DNA from: Schlegelella_A sp965246805
GTDB lineage: Bacteria > Pseudomonadota > Gammaproteobacteria > Burkholderiales > Burkholderiaceae_C
DNA length: 64,000 bases
Reading direction: 5' to 3'
Assembly: GCA_965246805.1 (NCBI GenBank)
Contig: CBDFFO010000004.1
Coordinates: forward strand, 62,001-126,000
Under the pieces are notes generated by a model. It was not told the DNA's origin. It worked only from the letters and a program-made list of their open reading frames with translations, and searched no databases. Position 1 is the stretch's first letter. Each line of letters opens with the position of its first letter. This document shows, in pieces, positions 53,441 to 61,206 of the stretch. Both the position numbers and the translations under genes were made by a program.

Positions 53441-54213
53441 GGCTGCGGCGCCGACAACTCGATCCGATTGTCCGCCGAAGCCGTCGGCAACAAAATCGGC
53501 GTGTCGAACCATTCGATCCGGGCGTCGACCCCGTAGGTCTTCTTGACGCGCTCGTGCCAGGCGGCATCGAACCAGCGATCGGCAGCGGCCTGGTCGCGCC
53601 AGAGATAGACGCCGCCGAAGGTGCCGTCGGCGCCGATCGTGAAGTACTTGCGCAGCAGCCCGTCGACGCGGCGATAGACCGGCACGGCGGCCCGGAACTC
53701 GGCGATCAGGCGCGCACGGTCGATGCCGGCCGGCGTCGGGATTGCAACGAGGGTGCCGACCGCCGCGCTGTCGGTCGCCCGCGGCGTGCCGCCCGGCGTG
53801 TTGTCGATCGCAACCGGCGCATCCAGGAAGCGGACGTCGGCCTTGACGCCGCGTTCCTTCTCGACGCGGGCGTACCAGGCCGGGTCGAACCAGGCGGCGG
53901 CGCTGGCGCGGTCTTTCCAGTAGTAGAGGCCGCCGTACTGGCCGCCCGGGCGAGCGAAGGAATAGGCCTTGTAAGCAAGGCCGGGAAGGTTGTCGTATTG
54001 CGCCATCGTGTCGCGCATCTTGCCGGCGACGACGGCACGCGGTGCATACCAGGGTGTCGGTACCTCGACGATCGCGACGACGGCGGCTGGTGCGTCATCG
54101 GCGTGCGCGATGGATGGCGCTAGGGCCGCGGCGGCGGCCAGGGCCGCACCGCCGAACAGCGAACGTGGCGACGACGCCGTGGGGAACGTGGGAGTGAAAG
54201 ATGAAGAAGACAT
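53437..54213 (-). CDS. exported tandem YdhR-like/ferredoxin-like fold protein
   Basis: A 258-residue protein with a long signal sequence ('SLFGGAALAAAAALAPSIAHADD') and two homologous halves of about 105 residues each. Half one has 'VVAIVEVPTPWYAPRAVVAGKM', 'GGQYGGLYYWKDRASAAAWFDPAWYARVEKERGVKADVRFLDAPV'. Half two has 'VGTLVAIPTPAGIDRARLIAEF', 'DGTFGGVYLWRDQAAADRWFDAAWHERVKKTYGVDARIEWFDTPI'. The halves resemble YdhR-type putative monooxygenases (dimeric alpha-beta barrel fold), here fused as a pseudo-dimer and exported. The function is unknown. It is coupled to the downstream sigma factor and may be its signal-side partner or its first target. Confidence 0.75.
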   Translation of the reverse strand: MSSSSFTPTFPTASSPRSLFGGAALAAAAALAPSIAHADDAPAAVVAIVEVPTPWYAPRAVVAGKMRDTMAQYDNLPGLAYKAYSFARPGGQYGGLYYWKDRASAAAWFDPAWYARVEKERGVKADVRFLDAPVAIDNTPGGTPRATDSAAVGTLVAIPTPAGIDRARLIAEFRAAVPVYRRVDGLLRKYFTIGADGTFGGVYLWRDQAAADRWFDAAWHERVKKTYGVDARIEWFDTPILLPTASADNRIELSAPQP

Positions 54214-54304
54214 GGGGTGCCTCGCGTCGGTGAAGGTGGACGGCGGGAATCTCCCCGCCTCCTTCCTTTGACTCGCGACGCCCCTCGTTTGTGACACGGC
54301 CGGG

Positions 54305-55021
54305 TCAGATCGAGATCTTGTGCCGTACGCCGTCAGCTTCCATGTCTGCGCCACGACCGCTCTGCACGACCTCGCCGCGATCCATCACGAGGTACCGGTC
54401 GGCCAGCTCGGCGGCAAAGTCGTAATACTGCTCGACCAGCACGATCGCCATCGGCGTCGGCCGGCCGTTCACCGGCAGCCCGGTGTCGGCGAGCATGCGG
54501 ATGACCCGGCCGATGTCCTTGATGATGTTGGGCTGGATGCCCTCGGTCGGCTCGTCGAGGACCAACAGGCGCGGCGTCGCCGCGAGCGCCCTCGCGATCG
54601 CGAGCTGCTGCTGCTGTCCGCCCGACAGGTCGCCGCCACGCCGGTGCAGCATCGCCTTCAGCACCGGGAACAGCTCGAACAGTTCGCCCGGCAGCGGCGT
54701 GCCTGAGGGCTTGTGGGCCAGGCCCATCGCGAGGTTGTCCCGCACCGTCAGGCGGCTGAAGATCTCGCGCCCCTGCGGAACATAGCCGATGCCGGCCCGC
54801 ACACGCTCGTAGGGCGCAGCACGGGTGATCTCATGCCCCTCGAAGGTGATGGTGCCCGAACGAACGGGCACGATGCCCATCAGACTTTTGAGGAGCGTCG
54901 TCTTGCCGACGCCATTGCGGCCGAGGATCACCGTCACCTCGCCGGGCCGCGCGTCGATCGACACGTTCCGCAGGATGTGCGATCCGCCGTAGAACTGGTT
55001 GATCGATGCGACTTCGAGCAA
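54305..55021 (-). CDS. urtE: urea ABC transporter ATP-binding subunit UrtE
   Basis: A 238-residue ATPase of the high-affinity urea importer. 'LLEVASINQFYGGSHILRNVSI' is the UrtE start. Walker A is 'LGRNGVGKTTLLKSLMG', the signature 'LSGGQQQQLAIARAL', Walker B 'LLVLDEPTEGIQPNIIKDIG', and the H-loop lies downstream. No ATG is available. The TTG at 55021, 10 bases after the urtD stop and behind a GGGAG site, gives the family-standard N-terminus; TTG at 55039 is an alternative that would overlap urtD. It is the last gene of the urt operon. Confidence 0.92.
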   Translation of the reverse strand: MLEVASINQFYGGSHILRNVSIDARPGEVTVILGRNGVGKTTLLKSLMGIVPVRSGTITFEGHEITRAAPYERVRAGIGYVPQGREIFSRLTVRDNLAMGLAHKPSGTPLPGELFELFPVLKAMLHRRGGDLSGGQQQQLAIARALAATPRLLVLDEPTEGIQPNIIKDIGRVIRMLADTGLPVNGRPTPMAIVLVEQYYDFAAELADRYLVMDRGEVVQSGRGADMEADGVRHKISI

Positions 55022-55028
55022 CGGGGCG

Positions 55029-55919
55029 CTATCTCCCAAGATAGACCTCAACCACCTTCTCGTTGCGCTGCACGTCTGCAAGCGACCCTTCGGCCAGCAC
55101 GCTGCCTTCGTGCAGCACCGTCACCTTCTTCGCCGGGTTCGCGTGCGTGAGCGCGTGGATGAACTTCATGTCGTGTTCGACGACGACGAGGGAGTGGCTG
55201 CCTTCGAGCGACAGGAAGAGCTCGGCCGTGCGCTCGGTCTCTTCATCGGTCATGCCGGCGACGGGCTCGTCGAGCAGGAGCAGCTTCGGGCTCTGGATCA
55301 GCAGCATGCCGATCTCGAGCCACTGCTTCTGGCCGTGCGAAAGCAGGCCGGCGGTGCGCTGCGCGCTGTCCATCAGGTGGATGAGCGTGAGCGTCGCGCC
55401 GATGCGGTCGAGTTGCTCGCTGTTGAGGCGGAACACCATCGACGAACGCACCGCTCGATCGGCCTTCAAGGCGAGCTCGAGGTTCTCGAATACCGAGAGG
55501 CGCTCGAACACCGTGGGCTTCTGGAACTTGCGGCCGACGCCGACCGACGCGATCTCGTTCTCGCGCAGCCGCAGCAGGTCGATCGTCGAGCCGAAGAAGC
55601 AGCTGCCGGCGTCGGGCCGCGTCTTGCCGGTGATGACGTCCATCATCGTCGTCTTGCCGGCGCCGTTCGGGCCGATGATGCAGCGCAGCTCGCCGGCGCT
55701 GATGCTCATCGACAAGGCGTTCAGCGCCTTGAAACCGTCGAAGCTCACGGTGATGTCATCGAGGTACAGGATGGCGCCGTGAGAGGTGTCGATCGCGCCC
55801 GGCGCGTGCACGCGCGAGTAGCTCGTCTCGCGGCCGCCGGAGAGCTGCACCGGGGTGACGGTGCGCGTTTCGATGGCGCGCCTGGCGCGAGCACCGGCGC
55901 GCATGAGCTCCGGCGTCAT
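55029..55919 (-). CDS. urtD: urea ABC transporter ATP-binding subunit UrtD
   Basis: A 296-residue ATPase. After a 45-residue N-terminal extension it shows 'LYLDDITVSFDGFKALNALSMSI', Walker A 'IIGPNGAGKTTMMDVITGKTRPDAG', 'GVGRKFQKPTVFERLSVFENLELAL', the signature 'LLSHGQKQWLEIGMLL' and Walker B 'PKLLLLDEPVAGMTDEETERTAEL', all diagnostic of UrtD. The ATG at 55919 overlaps the urtC stop (ATGA). It works with UrtE to power urea uptake. Confidence 0.95.
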   Translation of the reverse strand: MTPELMRAGARARRAIETRTVTPVQLSGGRETSYSRVHAPGAIDTSHGAILYLDDITVSFDGFKALNALSMSISAGELRCIIGPNGAGKTTMMDVITGKTRPDAGSCFFGSTIDLLRLRENEIASVGVGRKFQKPTVFERLSVFENLELALKADRAVRSSMVFRLNSEQLDRIGATLTLIHLMDSAQRTAGLLSHGQKQWLEIGMLLIQSPKLLLLDEPVAGMTDEETERTAELFLSLEGSHSLVVVEHDMKFIHALTHANPAKKVTVLHEGSVLAEGSLADVQRNEKVVEVYLGR

Positions 55920-57151
55920 GAGAGATCGCCCTGCGCGGTGAGGTTGGCGTGCTGCGTGGTGCCGACCGCGATGCCCTCCTCGCGTTTCGCGCTGCGCGTC
56001 AGTCGCGCGCGCGCCCGCGCGAGCGCCGACTCGGGACCGCGGAACAGGCCGACGATGCCTTGCGGCAGGAACAGCGTGACGGCGATGAACATGCCACCGA
56101 GCACGTAGAGCCAGAACTCGGGAAACGCCTGCGTCAGGTAGCTCTTCGCGCCGTTCACGAAGAAGGCGCCGATGATCGGCCCGATCAGCGTGCCACGGCC
56201 GCCGATCGCGGCCCAGATGGCGATCTCGATGCTCGCCGCCGGCGCCATCTCTTTCGGGTTGATGATGCCGACCTGCGGCACGTAGAGCGCGCCGGCGATG
56301 CCGCACATCACCGCCGAGATGACCCAGATCGCGAGCTTGTAGGCGAGCGGGTCGTAGCCGGTAAACATCACGCGCGTCTCGGCGTCGCGGATGGCCTGCA
56401 GCACGCGGCCGAACTTGCTCGCGACCAGCCAGCGCGCCGCGATGAAGAGCAAGATCAGCGTGAAGCCGGTGATAACGAAGAGCGTCATCCGCATGCTCGG
56501 CGTGTTGATCGGCACGCCGAGGATTCGCTTGAAGTCGGTGAATCCGTTGTTGCCGCCGAAGCCGGTCTCGTTGCGCAGAAAGAGCAGCGAGGCCGCGAAC
56601 GTGAGCGCCTGCGTGATGATCGAGAAATACACCCCCTTGATGCGAGAGCGGAACGCGAAGAAGCCGAACACGAAGGCGAGCACGCCGGGCACCAGCACCA
56701 CGAGCAGCAGCGTCATCGGGAACGAATTGCTGGAGGTCCAGTGCCAGGGCAGCGTCTTCCAGTCGAGGAAGACCATGAAGTCGGGCAGCTCCGACTGGTA
56801 GTTGCCGTCGCGGCCGATCTGCCGCATCAGGTACATGCCCATCGCGTAGCCACCGAGCGCGAAGAAGAGCGCGTGGCCGAGCGAGAGAATGCCGGTGTAG
56901 CCCCAGATCAGGTCCATCGCGAGCGCGCAGATGGCATAGCACATGATCTTGGCGACCAGCTGGACCGCGAAGTTCGAAAGGTGGAACGGGTTGCCGTCAG
57001 GTACCACGAGGTTGAGCAGCGGCGCGACCATGCCGATCACGATCGCCGCGATCAGCAACGCGAGCCACGACCTCGGGCCGAAGAGCCGTGTCGACGGTGC
57101 CTTCAGCGACCCGGGCGACGTGCGCGCGATCGACGCGATCACGGCGCTCAT
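55916..57151 (-). CDS. urtC: urea ABC transporter permease UrtC
   Basis: A 411-residue inner-membrane permease with about ten helices. 'FAVQLVAKIMCYAICALAMDLIWGYTGILSLGHALFFALGGYAMGMYLMR' is the family signature, as are 'GGNNGFTDFKRILG' and 'AIWAAIGGRGTLIGPIIGAFFVNGAKSYLTQAFPEFWLYVLGG'. The ATG at 57151 overlaps the stop of a 40-codon ORF lying between urtB and urtC, and a GGAGG ribosome site is supplied by the end of that ORF. Its stop overlaps urtD. It forms the channel with UrtB. Confidence 0.95.
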   Translation of the reverse strand: MSAVIASIARTSPGSLKAPSTRLFGPRSWLALLIAAIVIGMVAPLLNLVVPDGNPFHLSNFAVQLVAKIMCYAICALAMDLIWGYTGILSLGHALFFALGGYAMGMYLMRQIGRDGNYQSELPDFMVFLDWKTLPWHWTSSNSFPMTLLLVVLVPGVLAFVFGFFAFRSRIKGVYFSIITQALTFAASLLFLRNETGFGGNNGFTDFKRILGVPINTPSMRMTLFVITGFTLILLFIAARWLVASKFGRVLQAIRDAETRVMFTGYDPLAYKLAIWVISAVMCGIAGALYVPQVGIINPKEMAPAASIEIAIWAAIGGRGTLIGPIIGAFFVNGAKSYLTQAFPEFWLYVLGGMFIAVTLFLPQGIVGLFRGPESALARARARLTRSAKREEGIAVGTTQHANLTAQGDLS

Positions 57152-57270
57152 CGGGAGCCTCCGCGCTGCGCGCTGCGGTATTCGCCTTTCGGGCGGCCGG
57201 GCAGGCTCATTGGACTACCTTCGCGCCTTGCGCTACGGTATTCGCCTTTCGGGCGGCCGGGCAGGCTCAT
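57148..57270 (-). CDS. 40-residue ORF of two duplicated 20-residue units, wedged between urtB and urtC
   Basis: The ATG (57270) overlaps the urtB stop as ATGA and the TGA (57148-57150) overlaps the urtC start as ATGA. The product is two copies of 'MSLPGRPKGEYRSA' plus six residues: 'RREGSP' in the first and 'QRGGSR' in the second. Each DNA unit is exactly 60 bases, starts with ATG, and ends with a purine-rich site (GAAGG, then GGAGG) 6-7 bases before the next ATG. A peptide this basic and short may not be stable. A role in translational coupling, or a mobile spacer, is as likely as a protein function. I know of no named family. Confidence 0.6.
   Translation of the reverse strand: MSLPGRPKGEYRSARREGSPMSLPGRPKGEYRSAQRGGSR
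57151..57270 (-). repeat. two tandem 60-bp units between urtB and urtC
   Basis: Unit 1 is 57270-57211 and unit 2 is 57210-57151. The first 35 bases are identical (57241-57270 equals 57181-57210, plus the flanking cggta), and the rest differs at a few positions. Each unit begins ATGAGCCTGCCCGGCC and contains a small stem gcc-tttcg-ggc on the plus strand. Because 60 is a multiple of 3, copy number can change without shifting the frame or breaking ATGA coupling. Confidence 0.95.
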
Positions 57271-58910
57271 GCCTCCGCGCTCCGGCCCTTCATTGCGAAG
57301 ATGCCCTGCGGCCGCTTCTGGATGAAGATCACGATGAAGACCAGCACCATGATCTTCGCGAGTACCGCCCCCTGCCAGCCCTCGAGCAGCTTGTTGAGCA
57401 CCCCGAGGCCCATCGCCGCGTAGACCGTGCCGGCGAGCTGACCCACGCCGCCGAGCACCACCACCATGAACGAGTCGACGATGTAGCCCTGCCCGAGGTC
57501 GGGGCCGACGTTGCCGACCTGCGATAGCGCGCAGCCGGCGAGGCCCGCGATACCGGAGCCGAGCGCGAACGCGTAGGTGTCAACGCGCGCGGTGTTGACG
57601 CCCATGCACGCCGCCATCTGCCGGTTCTGCGTCACGCCGCGCACGAAAAGGCCGAGGCGCGTGCGTGCGATCAGCGCCGACACGCCTGCAAGCACCAGCA
57701 CCGCGAACGCGACGATGGCGAGCCGATTCAGCGGCAACGTGACATTGCTCAGAACCTGCACGCCGCCCGACAGCCACGTCGGGTTCTCGACCGGCACGTT
57801 CTGCGCGCCGAACAGCGACCGCACGCCCTGCTGCAGCACGAGGCTGATGCCCCAGGTCGCGAGCAGCGTCTCGAGCGGCCGGCCGTAGAGCCAGCGGATG
57901 ATGCTGCGCTCGAGCGCGGCGCCGACGAGCGCGGCCGCGAGGAACGAGATCGGGATCGCGGCCAGCACGTAGGCGTCGAAGAGGCCCGGCAAATACGCGC
58001 GGAACGCGTTCTGGATCACGTAAGTCGCATAGGCGCCGATCATCATCAGCTCGCCGTGCGCCATGTTGATGACGCCCATCAGCCCGTAGGTCACAGCGAG
58101 GCCGAGCGCGACCAGCAAGAGAATCGAGCCGAGGCTGACGCCGGTGAAGAGCACGTTGAGGCGTTCGCCCCACACGAGGCGGTTCTCGATCCGGCCGAGC
58201 GCGACGCCGATCGCGCTCTTCACGTCGGGCTCGGTCTCGACCTTCTGGCGGTCGAGCAACAGCGTTTTGGTGACGGGCGTGCCGCTCTCGCCCAGCGCCT
58301 TCGCAGCGGCCCGGCGCGCCGCCTTGTCGGGGCTGCCGAGCAACAACGCCGAACGCACCGCGTCGAGCGCGTCGCGGACGGCCGGCACCTGCTCGGCCGC
58401 ATGGGCCTTCTCGACGAGCGGCAGCTTGCTCGGGTCGGGTTCGGCGGCCAGCGTCTTGACCGCGTCGGCACGCACCTTGGGATCGGGCGAGAAAAGCTTG
58501 ATGGAAGCCAGTGCGGCGTCGAGCTCGCCACGCATCTGGTTGTCGTTGACGATGTCTTCGGCACTCTCGGGCACCACGAGCTCCCGGCCCGTCACCGGGT
58601 CGAAGCCCTTGCCGTCCTTCATCATGTAGACGGCGTTGTCGGTGAACTTCACGGCATCGTCGGCGATGGCCTGGATCAGCGCGACGGTGCTCTCGTCGGC
58701 CGTCGGCAATGCGGCGTTGAGCGCGGCGATGCGTTCATCGATCGTGCCGACGACGAGCGCGCGCGCGGTGGGTGCGGTGAGCGCGAACGCGTGGCCGCCG
58801 AGCAGCGCGAACGCGAGCAGCACGGCGAGCGAACGCAGGCACCGCACCGCGCTCGCCGAGCGCGCTGAAAATGAAGCGGCACCCACCGAGGGTGCCGCCA
58901 GCGACGTCAT
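57267..58910 (-). CDS. urtB: urea ABC transporter permease UrtB
   Basis: A 547-residue permease with the long periplasmic N-terminal domain characteristic of UrtB. A signal or first helix ('SLAVLLAFALLGGHAFALTA') precedes about 230 helical residues, followed by the membrane core: 'NVLFTGVSLGSILLLVALGLAVTYGLMGVINMAHGELMMIGAYATYV', 'LETLLATWGISLVLQQGVRSLFGAQNVPVENP' and 'GYIVDSFMVVVLGGVGQLAGTVYAAMGLG'. It follows urtA by 28 bases. Its stop overlaps the start of the duplicated 40-codon ORF. Confidence 0.95.
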   Translation of the reverse strand: MTSLAAPSVGAASFSARSASAVRCLRSLAVLLAFALLGGHAFALTAPTARALVVGTIDERIAALNAALPTADESTVALIQAIADDAVKFTDNAVYMMKDGKGFDPVTGRELVVPESAEDIVNDNQMRGELDAALASIKLFSPDPKVRADAVKTLAAEPDPSKLPLVEKAHAAEQVPAVRDALDAVRSALLLGSPDKAARRAAAKALGESGTPVTKTLLLDRQKVETEPDVKSAIGVALGRIENRLVWGERLNVLFTGVSLGSILLLVALGLAVTYGLMGVINMAHGELMMIGAYATYVIQNAFRAYLPGLFDAYVLAAIPISFLAAALVGAALERSIIRWLYGRPLETLLATWGISLVLQQGVRSLFGAQNVPVENPTWLSGGVQVLSNVTLPLNRLAIVAFAVLVLAGVSALIARTRLGLFVRGVTQNRQMAACMGVNTARVDTYAFALGSGIAGLAGCALSQVGNVGPDLGQGYIVDSFMVVVLGGVGQLAGTVYAAMGLGVLNKLLEGWQGAVLAKIMVLVFIVIFIQKRPQGIFAMKGRSAEA

Positions 58911-58938
58911 GGAACGGAAGCCTCGTGCCGCGTCACGG

Positions 58939-60204
58939 TCACTTCTTCTCGGGCTCGTCTTTCTTGCCCTTGTTCTCGGGGATGTACGGGCTCCACGGCT
59001 GCGCCTTGACCGGCCCGGGCGTCTTCCACACCACGTTGAACTGGCCGTCGGCCTTGATCTCGCCGATGAACACCGACTTGTGAAGGTGGTGGTTCTTCGG
59101 GTCCATCATCGACGTGATGCCGCTGGGCGCCGGGAAGGTCTGGCCGGCCATCGCGGCGATGACCTTGTCGGTGTCGGTGCTGCCGGCCTTCTTCACCGCC
59201 TGCGCCCACATGTTGATGCCGATGTAGGTGGCTTCCATCGGGTCGTTGGTGAGCGGCTTGTCCTTGTGGCCGGCGACGTTCTTCGCCTTCGCGTAGTCGC
59301 TCCACTTCTTGATGAAGGCCGTGTTGGCCGGGCTCTTGATCGACATGAAGTAGTTCCAGGCCGCGAGGTGGCCGACGAGCGGCTTCGCATCGACGCCGCG
59401 CAACTCCTCCTCGCCGACCGAGAACGCGACGACGGGAACGTCCTTCGCCTTCAGGCCGGCGTTGCCGAGCTCTTTGTAGAACGGCACGTTCGAGTCGCCG
59501 TTGATGGTCGAAACCACGGCCGTCTTGCCGCCGGCGGAGAACTTTTTGATGTCGGCGACGATGGTCTGGTAATCGGAGTGGCTGAAAGGCGTGTAGGTCT
59601 CGACGATGTCGGTGTCCTTCACGCCTTTGCTATGCAGGAAGGCGCGCAGGATCTTGTTGGTGGTGCGCGGGTAGACGTAGTCGGTGCCGAGCAGCACCCA
59701 GCGCTTGGCGCCCTTGCCCATGAGGTACTCGACCGCAGGAATTGCCTGCTGGTTCGGCGCCGCGCCCGTGTAGAACACGTTCTTCGACAGTTCCTCGCCC
59801 TCGTACTGCACGGGATAGAAGAGCAGGCTGTTCAGCTCCTCGTAGACCGGAAGCACAGACTTCCTGCTCACGCTGGTCCAGCAGCCGAAGGTCACGACGC
59901 ACTTGTTCTGGCTGATCAGCTGCTTCGCCTTCTCGGCGAACAGCGGCCAGTCCGACGCCGGGTCGACCACCACCGCCTCGAGCTGCTTGCCGAGCAGGCC
60001 GCCGTTCTTGTTGATCTCGTCGATCGACATCAGCGCCGTGTCCTTGAGCACCGACTCGGAGATGGCCATGGTGCCGGACAGCGAGTGCAGCACGCCGACC
60101 TTGATGGTGTCGGCCGCGTGGGCGAACGGCGTTCGGCCGAGGGTGGCGGCCCCCACTGCGACGGCACCGAGGGTCTTGACGGCTTGGCGGCGTGACGTGT
60201 CCAT
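58939..60204 (-). CDS. urtA: urea ABC transporter substrate-binding protein UrtA
   Basis: A 421-residue periplasmic urea-binding protein. The N-terminus 'TSRRQAVKTLGAVAVGAATLG' is a twin-arginine export signal, as is usual for UrtA. Diagnostic stretches are 'IKVGVLHSLSGTMAISESVLKDTALMSIDEINKNGG', 'VTFGCWTSVSRKSVLPVYEELNSLLFYPVQYEGEE', 'NVFYTGAAPNQQAIPAVEYL' and 'GTDYVYPRTTNKILRAFL'. It is the first gene of urtABCDE. A sigma-54 promoter lies 39 bases upstream of the ATG. It diverges from ureA, so urea uptake and hydrolysis share a control region. Confidence 0.97.
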   Translation of the reverse strand: MDTSRRQAVKTLGAVAVGAATLGRTPFAHAADTIKVGVLHSLSGTMAISESVLKDTALMSIDEINKNGGLLGKQLEAVVVDPASDWPLFAEKAKQLISQNKCVVTFGCWTSVSRKSVLPVYEELNSLLFYPVQYEGEELSKNVFYTGAAPNQQAIPAVEYLMGKGAKRWVLLGTDYVYPRTTNKILRAFLHSKGVKDTDIVETYTPFSHSDYQTIVADIKKFSAGGKTAVVSTINGDSNVPFYKELGNAGLKAKDVPVVAFSVGEEELRGVDAKPLVGHLAAWNYFMSIKSPANTAFIKKWSDYAKAKNVAGHKDKPLTNDPMEATYIGINMWAQAVKKAGSTDTDKVIAAMAGQTFPAPSGITSMMDPKNHHLHKSVFIGEIKADGQFNVVWKTPGPVKAQPWSPYIPENKGKKDEPEKK

Positions 60205-60242
60205 AGAAGAACGCTCCAGTGGTTTTACGAGGGAGGGTCAGG

Positions 60243-60258
60243 TGCAAGCCGTGTGCCA
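60243..60258 (-). promoter_or_regulatory. sigma-54 (RpoN) promoter for urtABCDE
   Basis: On the minus strand the sequence is TGGCAC-ACGGC-TTGCA, a full match to the RpoN -24/-12 consensus TGGCAC-N5-TTGCW. The -12 element ends 39 bases before the urtA ATG, a fitting distance. RpoN promoters of nitrogen genes are normally activated by NtrC under nitrogen limitation. I could not identify a clear NtrC enhancer in the remaining 105 bases before ureA. Confidence 0.8.
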
Positions 60259-60365
60259 GCGGGAACTGGGCTTGCCAAGCGGCGGCCCGCCGCACGGGCA
60301 TCGCGCGCCGAACGATCGAGCGCGCCCGTCGACGACGGGTATGGCTCCTGCTACCGTCGCGCTCC

Positions 60366-60668
60366 ATGGAACTCACGCCGCGCGAGAAGGACAAGCTCCT
60401 GATCTTCACGGCCGCGCTGCTCGCGGAGCAGCGCCGCGCGCGCGGGCTGAAGCTCAACTACCCGGAGGCCGTGGCGTTTATCAGCGCGGCCATCATGGAA
60501 GGCGCGCGCGACGGCAAATCGGTGGCCGCGCTGATGAGCGAAGGCAAGACCTGGCTCACGCGCGCCGACGTGATCGACGGCGTGGCCGAGTTGATCCCCG
60601 AGATCCAGATGGAAGCGACTTTCGACGACGGCACCAAGCTGGTGACCGTGCACCAACCCATCGTTTGA
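60366..60668 (+). CDS. ureA: urease gamma subunit
   Basis: A 100-residue structural subunit. It starts 'MELTPREKDKLLIFTAALLAEQRRARGLKLNYPEAVAFISAAIMEGARDGKSVA', contains 'LMSEGKTWLTRADVIDGV', and ends 'VTVHQPIV', all standard for UreA. The ATG at 60366 gives the exact family length; an upstream start would add a non-conserved leader. In most bacteria ureD lies just upstream, but here the urt operon diverges instead. A small ORF follows 18 bases later. Confidence 0.97.
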   Translation: MELTPREKDKLLIFTAALLAEQRRARGLKLNYPEAVAFISAAIMEGARDGKSVAALMSEGKTWLTRADVIDGVAELIPEIQMEATFDDGTKLVTVHQPIV

Positions 60669-60686
60669 CCAAAGGAGATCGATGCC

Positions 60687-60863
60687 ATGTCCCGACTGCT
60701 GCTCCCCGGCGCTGTCCTGATCGCCTGGGCCTCGACCCAGCCGGCGTTCGCGCACATCACCGGCTCGATGCAACCGCATTGGCACTGGAGCGACACGCTG
60801 GGCCTGACGGCCGTCGCCGCGCTGATGGCCGGCGCGGTGTGGTTCGACCGTCGATCGAGATGA
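60687..60863 (+). CDS. 58-residue His-containing membrane protein between ureA and ureB
   Basis: A short gene behind an AAAGGAG ribosome site, ending ATGA-overlapped with ureB. The product has a signal-like helix 'RLLLPGAVLIAWASTQPAFAH', then 'ITGSMQPHWHWSD' with three His and two Trp, then a second helix 'TLGLTAVAALMAGAVWF' and a basic 'DRRSR' end. If the first helix is not cleaved, the His loop faces the periplasm. It is too short to be a HupE/UreJ nickel permease but has a similar AH-x-H opening after the signal. Nickel handling is a guess from location. The gene signals (ribosome site, coupling) are good. Confidence 0.72.
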   Translation: MSRLLLPGAVLIAWASTQPAFAHITGSMQPHWHWSDTLGLTAVAALMAGAVWFDRRSR

Positions 60864-61165
60864 TTCCGGGGGAACTGCTGGTCGATGCCGGCGAGCATGT
60901 TCTGAACGCGGGTCGGCCGACCGCGACGATGGTGGTCGAGAACTGCGGCGACCGGCCGATCCAGGTCGGCTCGCACTACCACTTCGCCGAGACCAACGCG
61001 GCGCTGCGCTTCGACCGCGATGTCGCGCGAGGGATGCGGCTGAACATCGCGTCGGGCACGGCGGTGCGGTTCGAGCCGGGGCAGCAGCGCACGGTGGACC
61101 TGGTGGCGCTGGCTGGCGATCGCGTGGTGCACGGGTTTCGTGGGTTGGTGGGCGGGGCGCTGTGA
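60860..61165 (+). CDS. ureB: urease beta subunit
   Basis: A 101-residue structural subunit. 'MIPGELLVDAGEHVLNAGRPTATMVVENCGDRPIQVGSHYHFAETNAALRFDRDVARGMRLNIASGTAVRFEPGQQRTVDLVALAG' matches UreB throughout, in pieces well known for the family. The start overlaps the stop of the 58-residue gene (ATGA), so it depends on that gene for translation. ureC follows after 136 bases that contain a strong hairpin, a wider gap than usual within ure operons. Confidence 0.96.
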   Translation: MIPGELLVDAGEHVLNAGRPTATMVVENCGDRPIQVGSHYHFAETNAALRFDRDVARGMRLNIASGTAVRFEPGQQRTVDLVALAGDRVVHGFRGLVGGAL

Positions 61166-61206
61166 CTGTTGCAGCAATGAGCGAGATCGGGACGAGGGGG
61201 CGTCGC

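Noticed and set aside
57151..57270. A CRISPR array or integration site at the urtB-urtC junction
   Set aside because: There are only two head-to-tail units with no unique spacers, and they are coding in frame with stop/start overlaps.
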